The notes under the pieces: generated by a model
Seen by the model: only the letters and a program-made list of their open reading frames with translations
What the model was told of the DNA's origin: nothing
Databases searched by the model: none
Shown here: positions 44,745 to 52,243 of the stretch, piece after piece
Position numbering within the stretch: position 1 is the stretch's first letter
How the letters are laid out: every line of letters starts with the position of its first letter
Made by a program: the position numbers and the translations under genes
Assembly (NCBI RefSeq): GCF_002355395.1
Contig: NZ_AP017315.1
Span: 620,001 to 684,000, forward strand
Direction: 5' to 3'
Source of the DNA: Microcella alkaliphila
GTDB lineage: Bacteria; Actinomycetota; Actinomycetes; Actinomycetales; Microbacteriaceae
Length of the DNA stretch: 64,000 bases

Positions 44745-46073
44745 ATGCTTTCAGAGAGGAGCAGCGTGGACATCCACGCTCTGAAACGGCAGGGGATGAC
44801 GATCAGTGAGATCGCCCGCCGCACTAACCATGACCGCAAGACGATCCGTTCCTACCTGAACGGAGACCGCGCCCCGGGAGTCCGTCAGCGCGCGGCCCCA
44901 GACGAGTTCGACGGGTTCGTGGACTACGTCACCGCGAGGCTGACCGAGGACCCGCACCTCTGGGCCGCGACGCTGCTCGACGAGCTACGACCACTCGGCT
45001 TCGAGGGTTCGTATCCGACGTTGACGCGGCAGATCCGCGCCCGTGGCCTGCGTCCCGCGTGCACGGCCTGCGCGCATGTCACGAAGCGTCCGAACGCGGT
45101 CATCGAGCACCCGCCCGGGGAGGAGACCCAGTTCGACTGGCTCGAGCTACCCGACCCGCCCGCGCACTGGGGGTTCCCGACCAAGCGCGCGTACCTCCTC
45201 GTCGGATCTCTGGCGCACTCAGGGGTCTGGCGAGGCGTGATCTCCCCGTCGATGGATATCCCGCACCTGCTTGCCGCGATGACGACCCTGCTCGCCCTGC
45301 TGGGCGGGCTGACCCGGGTCTGGCGGTTCGATCGGATGGCGACCGTGCTGCACCCTGTCACTGGAGACCTCACCCCGATGTTCGCGGGGTTCGCGAAGCA
45401 CCACGGCGTCCAGCCGGTGGTCTGCCGGCCGCGGTCGGGGAATCGGAAGGGCGTGGTCGAGAAGAACAACCACACCGCCGCGCAACGGTGGTGGCGGAAC
45501 CTCCCCGACGAGCTCACCCTCGAACAAGCACAGGCGTCCGTGGAGACGTTCGCCGCCGGGCAGGACGCCCGCAAGCGGGAGGGCGAGCACGGAACCACGA
45601 CAGCAGCCGCCATGTTCGCCGACGAGCGGCTGCGGCCGTTGCCGCCGGTGGTGTTCCCTGTGATCGTGACCGAGGAGCGGACTGCGACCCGGCAGGCGCT
45701 GATCGACTGGCGCGGGAACCGCTACTCCGTCCCGCCCGAGCTCGCCGCCGCGAAAGTCGTCGTCCAGCAGCGGCTCGGCGCCGCGACCATCGACATCGCC
45801 ACCGTCTCCGGGACGGTCGTCGCCCGACACGCCGTCGCGCAGCCCGGGCTCGGGGTCACGATCCGCGACGGCGGGCACGTCACCGCGCTCGAAGCGATCG
45901 CTCTCGCGTCAGCGCCACCGGGGCGCCCGCACCGCCGCAAGGAACGCATCCCACCCGGCGCGGCCGCGCTGCGGGCGGCGCAGGTGCTGACCGGCACCGC
46001 CGCACCCACCACGACCGTGATCAGCCTGGCCGCTTACGAGCAGGCCGCGAAGAACAGGAACACCCTCCGATGA
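44745..46073 (+). CDS. istA: IS21-family transposase IstA
   Basis: This 442-residue transposase has an N-terminal helix-turn-helix (MTISEIARRTNHDRKTIRSY) and a DDE core with GEETQFDWLELPDPP (first Asp), RVWRFDRMATVLHPV and GNRKGVVEKNNHTAAQRWW (Glu region), followed by an SH3-like domain (RQALIDWRGNRYSVPPEL). The ATG at 44745 follows GGGGGAGG; an ATG at 44694 and a GTG at 44766 are alternatives. The stop overlaps istB (ATGA). Confidence 0.94.
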   Translation: MLSERSSVDIHALKRQGMTISEIARRTNHDRKTIRSYLNGDRAPGVRQRAAPDEFDGFVDYVTARLTEDPHLWAATLLDELRPLGFEGSYPTLTRQIRARGLRPACTACAHVTKRPNAVIEHPPGEETQFDWLELPDPPAHWGFPTKRAYLLVGSLAHSGVWRGVISPSMDIPHLLAAMTTLLALLGGLTRVWRFDRMATVLHPVTGDLTPMFAGFAKHHGVQPVVCRPRSGNRKGVVEKNNHTAAQRWWRNLPDELTLEQAQASVETFAAGQDARKREGEHGTTTAAAMFADERLRPLPPVVFPVIVTEERTATRQALIDWRGNRYSVPPELAAAKVVVQQRLGAATIDIATVSGTVVARHAVAQPGLGVTIRDGGHVTALEAIALASAPPGRPHRRKERIPPGAAALRAAQVLTGTAAPTTTVISLAAYEQAAKNRNTLR

Positions 46074-46885
46074 CCACCACCACGACCACCTCGAAGACCG
46101 CAGCGTCCGTCTATCAGCAGCTCCGCAACCATCTCACCGACCTGAAACTCGCCGACGCCGCCGACGCCCTCCCGAAGGTCCTCGACCAGGCGCAGGCCGA
46201 GGGTTGGACCCTCACCCACGCCCTGGAACAGCTCCTGCAGATCGAGGTCACCGCGACCGACGCCCGCCGCCTCGCCGGCAGGTTCCGGTTCGCGAACCTC
46301 CCCACCGGCACCACCCTCGACGACTTCGACCTAGATTCCGCCAGCGGCATCGACCGCTCGCTGCTGGCCGAACTGGCCACCTGCCGGTTCCTCGACACCG
46401 CGACCAACGTGCTGCTGATCGGCCCACCCGGAGTCGGGAAGACACACATCGCAACCGGACTCGGGCATGCCGCGGTGAACGCCGGCTACCGGGTCTACTT
46501 CACCTCCGCCGCCGACCTCGCCGCCCGCTGCCACCGCGCCGCGATCGAAGGGAAATGGGCGACGATGATGCGGTTCTTCACCGGCCCCACCCTGCTCATC
46601 ATCGACGAGCTCGGCTACCTCCCCCTGCCCGGCGAAGCCGCGTCCGCACTGTTCCAGGTCATCAACCAGCGCTACCTGAAGACCTCGATCGTGATCACCA
46701 CGAACCGGCCCGTCGGCGCCTGGGGCGAGATCCTCGGCGACACCACCGTCGCCGCCGCCATGCTCGACCGGCTGCTACACCGCTCCGTCGTCGTCACCCT
46801 CGACGGCGCCTCCTACCGGCTCCGCAACCACCACGCCGCAGCCGACGAACTCCGCCGCGCCACCACCGGCACAAACCTGCGCTAA
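46070..46885 (+). CDS. istB: IS21-family helper ATPase IstB
   Basis: This 271-residue DnaC-like AAA+ ATPase has Walker A IGPPGVGKTHIATGL, Walker B TLLIIDELGYLPL and sensor SIVITTNRPVGAWGE. It assists IstA in target selection. It starts on the ATGA overlap with istA and appears intact. Confidence 0.96.
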   Translation: MTTTTTTSKTAASVYQQLRNHLTDLKLADAADALPKVLDQAQAEGWTLTHALEQLLQIEVTATDARRLAGRFRFANLPTGTTLDDFDLDSASGIDRSLLAELATCRFLDTATNVLLIGPPGVGKTHIATGLGHAAVNAGYRVYFTSAADLAARCHRAAIEGKWATMMRFFTGPTLLIIDELGYLPLPGEAASALFQVINQRYLKTSIVITTNRPVGAWGEILGDTTVAAAMLDRLLHRSVVVTLDGASYRLRNHHAAADELRRATTGTNLR

Positions 46886-46886
46886 C

Positions 46887-47342
46887 CTACCCACGCGACC
46901 TGGGGAATATCGACGAGCAACTCTGGGGAAATTCGCTGAGCGCCGTCAAAGCGGCGTCCAATCTAGCCCCTGTCTGTCTTCCGCTCGCGCTCATCCGGAT
47001 GCTGACGCCTTCGGAGCGAAGTACCTTGAGCACCGTGTGATTGTCGAAGCCCAACTGCTTCCCGATCGTGATGCTGGACAGGCCTTCTTTGTACATCCGC
47101 ATCGCCTGCTTCACCTCTGACGGCTTCATACTCCGAGAGGTCTCGATGCCACGTTCCGAAAGAAGCTTTGCAACCGTCGTCCGAGACATCCGGAACTCGC
47201 GAGCTACCTGCCGCATGTTGCGCACTTCCAGGTAGCGCCGCACGAGCTGGTCCGTCTCGGCATCGCGCAGCCGCCTCGCTCGCCCGACTGGCGCAGTAAG
47301 CCCCATTTCAGGTCGCTTAGACTTCGCCGACCGGAAGAGCAT
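46887..47342 (-). pseudogene. Recombinase-type tandem HTH protein, 3' end altered by IS21
   Basis: This 151-residue frame has two consecutive helix-turn-helix units (RNMRQVAREFRMSRTTVAKL and GLSSITIGKQLGFDNHTVLK), the pattern of the C-terminal DNA-binding part of actinobacterial serine recombinases. The catalytic domain is absent, and no ribosome site precedes the ATG. The last 20 residues come from the IS21 end; without IS21 the frame would continue to another stop. It is probably a relic of the island's integration or resolution gene. Confidence 0.6.
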
Positions 47343-47414
47343 TTCTTGAGGTGAGATTGCAGGGCGAGAGGGGTTCGAGTAAACCTGTAGCAGGTGCGCT
47401 GTGACCGACCGTAT

Positions 47415-47684
47415 TCAGCGGTTGAGCGCCGCGTCGATCTCTGCACGGCGGGCCGCCACCATCGCGTCGAACGCGGCGGGGGGCAGCGGCCGCGCGTCGG
47501 TGAAGGTGACGGCGCCCGTCGAGTGCGGCAGCTTGCCGAGCTGCGGAGCGGCGGCCGTGACGACCGCTGCGCTGAACGGGTATGCCGAGTAGCCCTTCGC
47601 CGTCGTGGTGATAGCGATCAGCGCCTTGCCTCGGTAGAGCAGTGCCGCGAGTCCGTACGACGTGCCCTCGGTCGTCTCGGGCAT
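47415..47684 (-). CDS. DUF1801 (YdhG-like) protein, short form
   Basis: This 89-residue protein contains the DUF1801 core TEGTSYGLAALLYRGKALIA, SAYPFSAAVVTAAAPQLG and TGAVTFTDARPLPPAAFD. The usual first 35-40 residues (the helical part before the P-E-x-x-E-G motif) are missing, and no upstream in-frame sequence supplies them. A CACGAT box 6 bases before the ATG may permit expression of this short version. It may be a remnant at the island border. Confidence 0.72.
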   Translation of the reverse strand: MPETTEGTSYGLAALLYRGKALIAITTTAKGYSAYPFSAAVVTAAAPQLGKLPHSTGAVTFTDARPLPPAAFDAMVAARRAEIDAALNR

Positions 47685-47716
47685 CCCGCAATCGTGGCAG
47701 GAGCAGTGCGCGAGCG

Positions 47717-48127
47717 CTACGAATCGGGGTCGCTCCTCAGTCGGAGGGGGCAGTGCTGCGCGGCATGAACGAAGTCGCGGTCGGTGCTCAGCAGCTCGAG
47801 GTTGTGAGAGATGCAGAGCTGGGCGATGAGCGCGTCAATCGTGCCGAGCTGAACGCCTGCGCGGCGGCACGCATTGCGTAGTTCTGCGGCGGCGACGTGG
47901 TCGTCGCGGGTGGGTTGCACGTAGGCGAGAGTCGCGAAGCGCCGACGGATGTCTGTCTGCGTCGGGTTGGGCAGAAAACCTTGCAGTAGCTCTTGAAGAA
48001 TCAGCCCTGTGGTCACCACGAGGTCTGAGGTGAGCGCCGTCGAGAGTTGTGCGACCGCGGGACTGTTTGGCGGGGTGTCCCGACGCAGGGCGAGAGACCA
48101 GACACTCGTGTCGACGAGCACGGTCAT
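47717..48127 (-). CDS. vapC: PIN-domain ribonuclease toxin VapC
   Basis: This 136-residue PIN protein has acidic residues in LVDTSVWSLAL (first Asp), LILQELLQGF (Glu), LGTIDALIAQL (Asp) and LLSTDRDFVH (Asp), the full catalytic set. VapC toxins cleave RNA when free of VapB. The ATG overlaps the antitoxin stop by 4 bases (ATGA), so expression is coupled. Confidence 0.94.
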   Translation of the reverse strand: MTVLVDTSVWSLALRRDTPPNSPAVAQLSTALTSDLVVTTGLILQELLQGFLPNPTQTDIRRRFATLAYVQPTRDDHVAAAELRNACRRAGVQLGTIDALIAQLCISHNLELLSTDRDFVHAAQHCPLRLRSDPDS

Positions 48128-48324
48128 GCGCGGGAGCGACCAGCCTTGTAGTCGAAGGTGTCGTCCCATTCGAGGGTTCCGACGAGATCTAGGAGGCCGA
48201 GCTGCTCGCGTCGTGCGATGAACTCCTGCAGTGCGAGCGTGACGGCAGCCTTCTTCGTGGCTTGCCCGCTGACCGCGAGGGCGCGGTCGAGAAGCTCGGG
48301 GTCGAGGGCCAGATTGGTAGCCAT
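48124..48324 (-). CDS. vapB: VapB-type antitoxin
   Basis: This 66-residue protein opens MATNLALDPELLDRALAVSG and continues KKAAVTLALQEFIARREQL, a ribbon-helix-helix of the VapB type that contacts DNA and covers the toxin. The tail LEWDDTFDYKAGRSRA would fill the VapC site. AAGGAGG lies before the ATG. The upstream region contains imperfect repeats of TGTGTA (48333-48353) that may be its operator. Confidence 0.92.
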   Translation of the reverse strand: MATNLALDPELLDRALAVSGQATKKAAVTLALQEFIARREQLGLLDLVGTLEWDDTFDYKAGRSRA

Positions 48325-48346
48325 GAGGGCCTCCTTACACATGAGT

Positions 48347-48490
48347 CTACACATCCACAACGGTCGAGGCCGAGGGACGCCTCGTCGTGGCGCACGCCGG
48401 GCACTCGCACGAGCCGAAGGGGTGAGGGCCGGGGATGACGAGGGCCCGGGGCAAGTCGTCGTGCCCGGGGTAGGAGGCAAAGGAGTGCAT
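48347..48490 (-). CDS. Small 47-residue ORF with CxCxxC motif
   Basis: The frame starts MHSFASYPGHDDLPRALVIP and continues GPHPFGSCECPACATTRR. The Cys motif resembles a zinc-binding knuckle. It may be an independent small gene or the displaced C-terminus of the gene at 48493-48867, which runs into it through a different frame. No ribosome site is obvious. Confidence 0.4.
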   Translation of the reverse strand: MHSFASYPGHDDLPRALVIPGPHPFGSCECPACATTRRPSASTVVDV

Positions 48491-48492
48491 CG

Positions 48493-48867
48493 GCCCCGAT
48501 GATGCCCACCGTCGTCACCTCCGACCTGCACGGTAAGCAGCTGGATGCCGTGGCATTCCAGCCACTCGGAGAGCGCTGTCAGGCGCGGCCAGTCAAAGCC
48601 GTGCGGATACTGCGACGTGTCGGCGACACCGTAACCAAGGGCGACGTACCGGGTGTTGAGGTGCGCCAGTGAATCGCTCCGCTCGGGGGTGGCGCGCTCG
48701 ATGACGTCGAGAACGGTCTCGTCGAAATGACCCGAAAACTCAGGCATCACCGTGCAGATGTCGACCACTCGAAGCTCATCGTTGAGGCAGACCATGCGGA
48801 GCGCGTTCCGCGATCGGCTACCGCCAAAGAGGAGGAGGTGAAGGTCGTATCCCGCTTCAATAATCAT
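48493..48867 (-). CDS. Hypothetical protein, C-terminal end uncertain
   Basis: About 125 residues look coding: MIIEAGYDLHLLLFGGSRSR, MVCLNDELRVVDICTVMPEF, ERATPERSDSLAHLNTRYVA and WLECHGIQLLTVQV. The layout is faintly like JAB/RadC-type proteins, but I cannot confirm that. A TATGGT box lies 6 bases before the ATG. The frame has no stop before vapB; coding character switches near 48490 to the frame of the 47-residue ORF, suggesting a frameshift or sequencing error. Confidence 0.5.
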
Positions 48868-48959
48868 CGCGCGACCATAAGGCAGCCGTATTCGATGGTG
48901 GGGATCGTGCTGCGCCCGGTGGACGCCCGGCGCCGAAAACGGATCGTGAGGGACTCACG

Positions 48960-50699
48960 CTACTCGAGCAGCTTGCCCTCCTGCGTCACGTTCTCCATCA
49001 GGGCGGCGATCTCGGCGGGCACCTGCGGGATCTCCTCGTGCTCGACCGTGCCGTCGGCCGACCACACGAGGTTGACCTGCAGGGCCGGGTCGGTGTCGGG
49101 GTAGTCGCTGCGGTTGTGCGCCCCGCGGCTCTCGCGGCGCTCAAGCGCGCAGTCGAGGGTCGCGCGGCCGGCCATGAGCGAGGCGCGCAGGTCGAACGCG
49201 TGCGCGAGGCCCGAGAAGCCGGCAAGGTCGGGGTGCACGCCGATGCGAGTCTGTCGGTCGTCGAGTTCGTCGAGCTGACGCAGGCCCTCGAGCAGGCCGG
49301 CCTCGTCGCGGACCACCCCGCCGTAGTCGGTCATGATGTTGCGCAGGTCGCGCTGCAGGGCGCGCACGTTCTCGTCGCCGTCCGCCATGAGCACCTCGGT
49401 GACCTCGTTGTCGGCGAAGTCGATCGCGTCGCGCGAGCGGTGCTGGGTCACGATGCCGGCGCTGTAGTTGGCGGCGGCATCGCCGACGATGCGGCCGTAG
49501 ACGAGCAGCTCGATGAGCGAGTTGCCGCCCAGACGGTTGGCGCCGTGCAGGCCGCTCGACGCCTCGCCGATCGCGTAGAGACCCTGGACGTCGGTCGAGT
49601 GGTCGTCAGAGTTCACCCACACGCCGCCCATCGAGTAGTGCGCCGTCGGCGCGATCTCGATCGGGGTGGTCGTGGCGTCGAGCACCTGCAGCTCGAGCAT
49701 GGTCTGGTAAACCCGGGGCAGGCGCTTCATGATCGTCTCGCGCGGCAGGTGCGAGATGTCAAGCAGGACGCCACCCTTCTCGGTGCCGCGGCCCTCCTTG
49801 ATCTCGGTGTAGGCAGCCAGGGCGACACGGTCGCGCGTCGAGAGCTCCATGCGCTCGGGGTCGTACCTCTCCATGAAGCGCTCTCCGAGAGCGTTCAACA
49901 GGTGTCCGCCCTCGCCGCGAGCGGCCTCGCTGACGAGCGTTCCGGCGGCGTTCTCGGGCTCGAGGATGCCGCTCGGGTGGAACTGCACGAGCTCGGCGTC
50001 ACGCAGACGGCCGCCCGCATCGACGGCCAGCTTGAACGAGTCGCCGGTGTTCTCGTCGCGGCGGCTCGAGGTGCGGCGCCAGATGCGGTTGTGACCGCCC
50101 GCCGCGATGATGACCGCGTCGGCGATGATCGTCACCCGGGTGCCGTCGCGCAAGTCGAAGCCGTAGGCGCCGAACACCACGTTGTCGCTGACGAGAATGC
50201 GCGTGATGTAGACCGAGTCGAGAATCGGCACCTGCAGTTCGGTCGCGCGCGAGACGAGGGTGCGCTGAATCTCGAGCCCCGTGTAGTCACCGGCAAAGGC
50301 TGTGCGGCGGTACTTGTGTGCGCCGAAGTAGCGCTGGCTGATGCGCCCGTCTGCTTCACGCGCGAAGGGCATGCCCCACCGTTCGAGGTCTTCGATGCCG
50401 CGGTGGGCATACTTCGTGACGGTCTCGACCGTGTGGGGGTTGGCGAGCATGTAGCTCTCGGTGATCGTGTCGGCGGCGTGCTGCTGCCAACTGTCGTCCT
50501 CATCCATCGTCGAGAGCGCAGCGTTGATGCCACCTGCGGCCAGAGCCGTGTGGGCGTCGTTCTTCGGCCGCTTGCCGACGGCGAGCACGTCGACCCCGCG
50601 TTCCGACAGTTCGATCGCGGCCCGCAGGCCCGATCCGCCCGTCCCGATGACGAGAACAGAGGTGGAAATTCGACGGTCAGACGCGGCTCGAGGAGTCAT
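48960..50699 (-). CDS. FAD-dependent SdhA/fumarate reductase/aspartate oxidase-type flavoprotein
   Basis: This 579-residue flavoprotein has the dinucleotide motif VLVIGTGGSGLRAAIELSER, the FAD-linked region AHTALAAGGINAALS, substrate-site motifs LVQFHPSGILEPE and AHYSMGGVWVNSD, and the C-terminal SRGAHNRSDYPDTDP. These fit the SdhA/FrdA/NadB group. No iron-sulphur or membrane subunit is adjacent, so it may be a soluble reductase or oxidase. It appears intact. Confidence 0.88.
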   Translation of the reverse strand: MTPRAASDRRISTSVLVIGTGGSGLRAAIELSERGVDVLAVGKRPKNDAHTALAAGGINAALSTMDEDDSWQQHAADTITESYMLANPHTVETVTKYAHRGIEDLERWGMPFAREADGRISQRYFGAHKYRRTAFAGDYTGLEIQRTLVSRATELQVPILDSVYITRILVSDNVVFGAYGFDLRDGTRVTIIADAVIIAAGGHNRIWRRTSSRRDENTGDSFKLAVDAGGRLRDAELVQFHPSGILEPENAAGTLVSEAARGEGGHLLNALGERFMERYDPERMELSTRDRVALAAYTEIKEGRGTEKGGVLLDISHLPRETIMKRLPRVYQTMLELQVLDATTTPIEIAPTAHYSMGGVWVNSDDHSTDVQGLYAIGEASSGLHGANRLGGNSLIELLVYGRIVGDAAANYSAGIVTQHRSRDAIDFADNEVTEVLMADGDENVRALQRDLRNIMTDYGGVVRDEAGLLEGLRQLDELDDRQTRIGVHPDLAGFSGLAHAFDLRASLMAGRATLDCALERRESRGAHNRSDYPDTDPALQVNLVWSADGTVEHEEIPQVPAEIAALMENVTQEGKLLE

Positions 50700-50800
50700 A
50701 GGACAACGCTAGGTCTGAGCGCTGGGCAGGCCCTCGCCGGGGCCTGAGCAGGGCCTTGGTCGGGGCTGGTAAGTGCCAGTGGGTTTTGTAACGGACTGGT

Positions 50801-51016
50801 CTACCGCGGTGTCGCGATCGACTCACGGGTGACAACGGGCATGGGCACGAGCAGCTCGCCCGTGTCGCCCGGCGAGAGCAGCGCGTCGACGGCACGTCGG
50901 CCCATGTCTTCGTGGGGGAGCGCGATGGTGGTGAGGCCGGGGCGCAGGTAGGCGGCGAGTTCATCATTGTCGAACGAGACGATCGAGACGTCATCGGGCA
51001 CGCGCATCCCGGATGC
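50801..51016 (-). pseudogene. LacI-family regulator, C-terminal remnant
   Basis: The last 71 residues of a LacI-type regulator remain: GMRVPDDVSIVSFDNDELAA, LRPGLTTIALPHEDMGRRAV and LLVPMPVVTRESIATPR before the stop. The DNA-binding and most of the sugar-binding domains are gone. The deletion joins it to the remnant of a plus-strand serine hydrolase. Confidence 0.8.
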
Positions 51017-51047
51017 GGGAACGCGCCAGCGCGCGACGCGCGTGCGC

Positions 51048-51299
51048 TCCGAAGGGGCGCCGTACTTCGCCGCGCCGGGGCCGTGGCCGCGCTGGGGCAT
51101 GGGGTTCCAGCTCGACTCGGAGGCTCGCCGCTATCTCACGGCGACCTCGCTCGGCCACGACGGCGCGGGCGGCCAGGTGGCCTTCGCCGACCCCGACCAC
51201 CGCGTGGGCTTCGCGTTCCTGACAAACGAGATGGAGGCGGGTGACGACCGCGCGACCCGCGTCGTGGACGCACTGCGCGAGGTGCTCGCCGCGCGCTGA
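51048..51299 (+). pseudogene. Beta-lactamase-family serine hydrolase, C-terminal remnant
   Basis: The frame ends a class C-like hydrolase: RWGMGFQLDSEARRYLTATS, LGHDGAGGQVAFADPDHRVG (HxG motif) and FAFLTNEMEAGDDRATRVVD to the stop. The catalytic SxxK and YxN parts are missing. Both remnants lost their 5' ends at one junction near 51020-51045. Confidence 0.8.
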
Positions 51300-51358
51300 T
51301 CCTGACGCCCGCCGCTCGCCGCGCTGCGCCTCACACGCCGTGCGGCGAGACTGCAGTT

Positions 51359-51796
51359 GTGGCGCATTCCCTCGTCCCTGACCCCGCCACTACTGCCCCC
51401 TTCGGGGGCGTGGCGCGCACTGGAGGGGTGAGTAATCGGGCTGAGGGCAGTGGCGTTGCGCGCGCGGCGCTGGAGCGACGTCGCGCTGACGTCGCCGCCC
51501 GGGTCGACAGCCTGCGTCGAGAGTTGGATGCGGTGCAGCGACTGCGCTCCCAGAACTCCGACGACGACGAGCACGACCCGGAGGGCGCCACCACCTCGCA
51601 GCTCTGGTCGCAGTCGTCCGGCCTGCTGGCCGACGCCGAGCGCGAACTGAGCGAACTTGATGCGGCCCTCAGCAGGATCGCAGCTGGCGACTACGGAATC
51701 TGCCGACAGTGCGGCGGCAGGATCAGTTCGGAACGATTGGAGGCTCGCCCGGCCGCGGCGCTGTGCATCGATTGTGCGCGGCGACAGGGGCGCTAG
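51359..51796 (+). CDS. DksA/TraR C4-type zinc-finger protein
   Basis: This 145-residue protein has a coiled-coil (RAALERRRADVAARVDSLRR and AERELSELDAALSRIAAGDY) and a C-terminal zinc finger CRQCGGRISSERLEARPAAA with CIDC. The family binds in the RNA polymerase secondary channel. The GTG at 51359 is used; a GTG at 51428 just after the tail GGAGGG is an alternative. Confidence 0.88.
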   Translation: MAHSLVPDPATTAPFGGVARTGGVSNRAEGSGVARAALERRRADVAARVDSLRRELDAVQRLRSQNSDDDEHDPEGATTSQLWSQSSGLLADAERELSELDAALSRIAAGDYGICRQCGGRISSERLEARPAAALCIDCARRQGR

Positions 51797-51805
51797 CGTG
51801 GGGGT

Positions 51806-52243
51806 ATGCCGACAGGTCCACGAAGGCGGCGCCCGCCATGGCGGGGATGGGTCGAGTTTCTCGCCGTAGCTGTCCTCTCGCTCGCGCTGTGGGTCGGTGC
51901 CGCGTCGAGCGGAGGTGCCCCCAATCCGCTCGCGGGATTGCCACTCGCGGTCTTGGCGGTCGGCGTGTGGCTGGTGATTGCTGCTCTCTTGGCGTTGTGG
52001 TGGACGCCGACAACCGGCGCTCGGCGGCTTGCATGCAGCGTAGCCGCGGCCGTGGCGGTCAGTCTGCCCGTCAGCGTGGGGTTCGTCGTGCAGGTGTCCC
52101 GAGTGGACGGGTGGGGCGGGCTGATGGCCATCAGCCCACTACTTCCTTTTGCGTCAGTGCCGGTCGTCGTCGCGATTCACGGCATCGTCCTCGCCATTGG
52201 GGCGTTAGCGGCGCTTACGCGACGGGCGACAGCTCACTCGTGA
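51806..52243 (+). CDS. Four-helix membrane protein
   Basis: This 145-residue protein has a basic N-terminus (PTGPRRRRPPWRGW) and four hydrophobic helices, of unrecognised family. A TAGCGT box (51794-51799) lies 6 bases before the ATG. Its end overlaps the convergent oleD gene by 10 bases. Confidence 0.7.
   Translation: MPTGPRRRRPPWRGWVEFLAVAVLSLALWVGAASSGGAPNPLAGLPLAVLAVGVWLVIAALLALWWTPTTGARRLACSVAAAVAVSLPVSVGFVVQVSRVDGWGGLMAISPLLPFASVPVVVAIHGIVLAIGALAALTRRATAHS

Larger units (their letters stand above)
44608..46948. mobile_element. IS21-family insertion sequence
   Basis: This 2341-bp element begins TGACGGCGCTCA and ends TGAGCGCCGTCA, perfect 12-base terminal repeats with the TG/CA ends typical of IS21. 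Further subterminal repeats share ATTCCCCA. It is flanked by a 4-base duplication AAGC (44604-44607 and 46949-46952). It carries istA and istB. Confidence 0.9.

Noticed and set aside
45059..46069. Long Arg/Pro-rich frame inside istA that joins the istB frame
   Set aside because: It is the out-of-phase reading of istA; istB starts at the ATGA overlap at 46070 with its conserved N-terminus.
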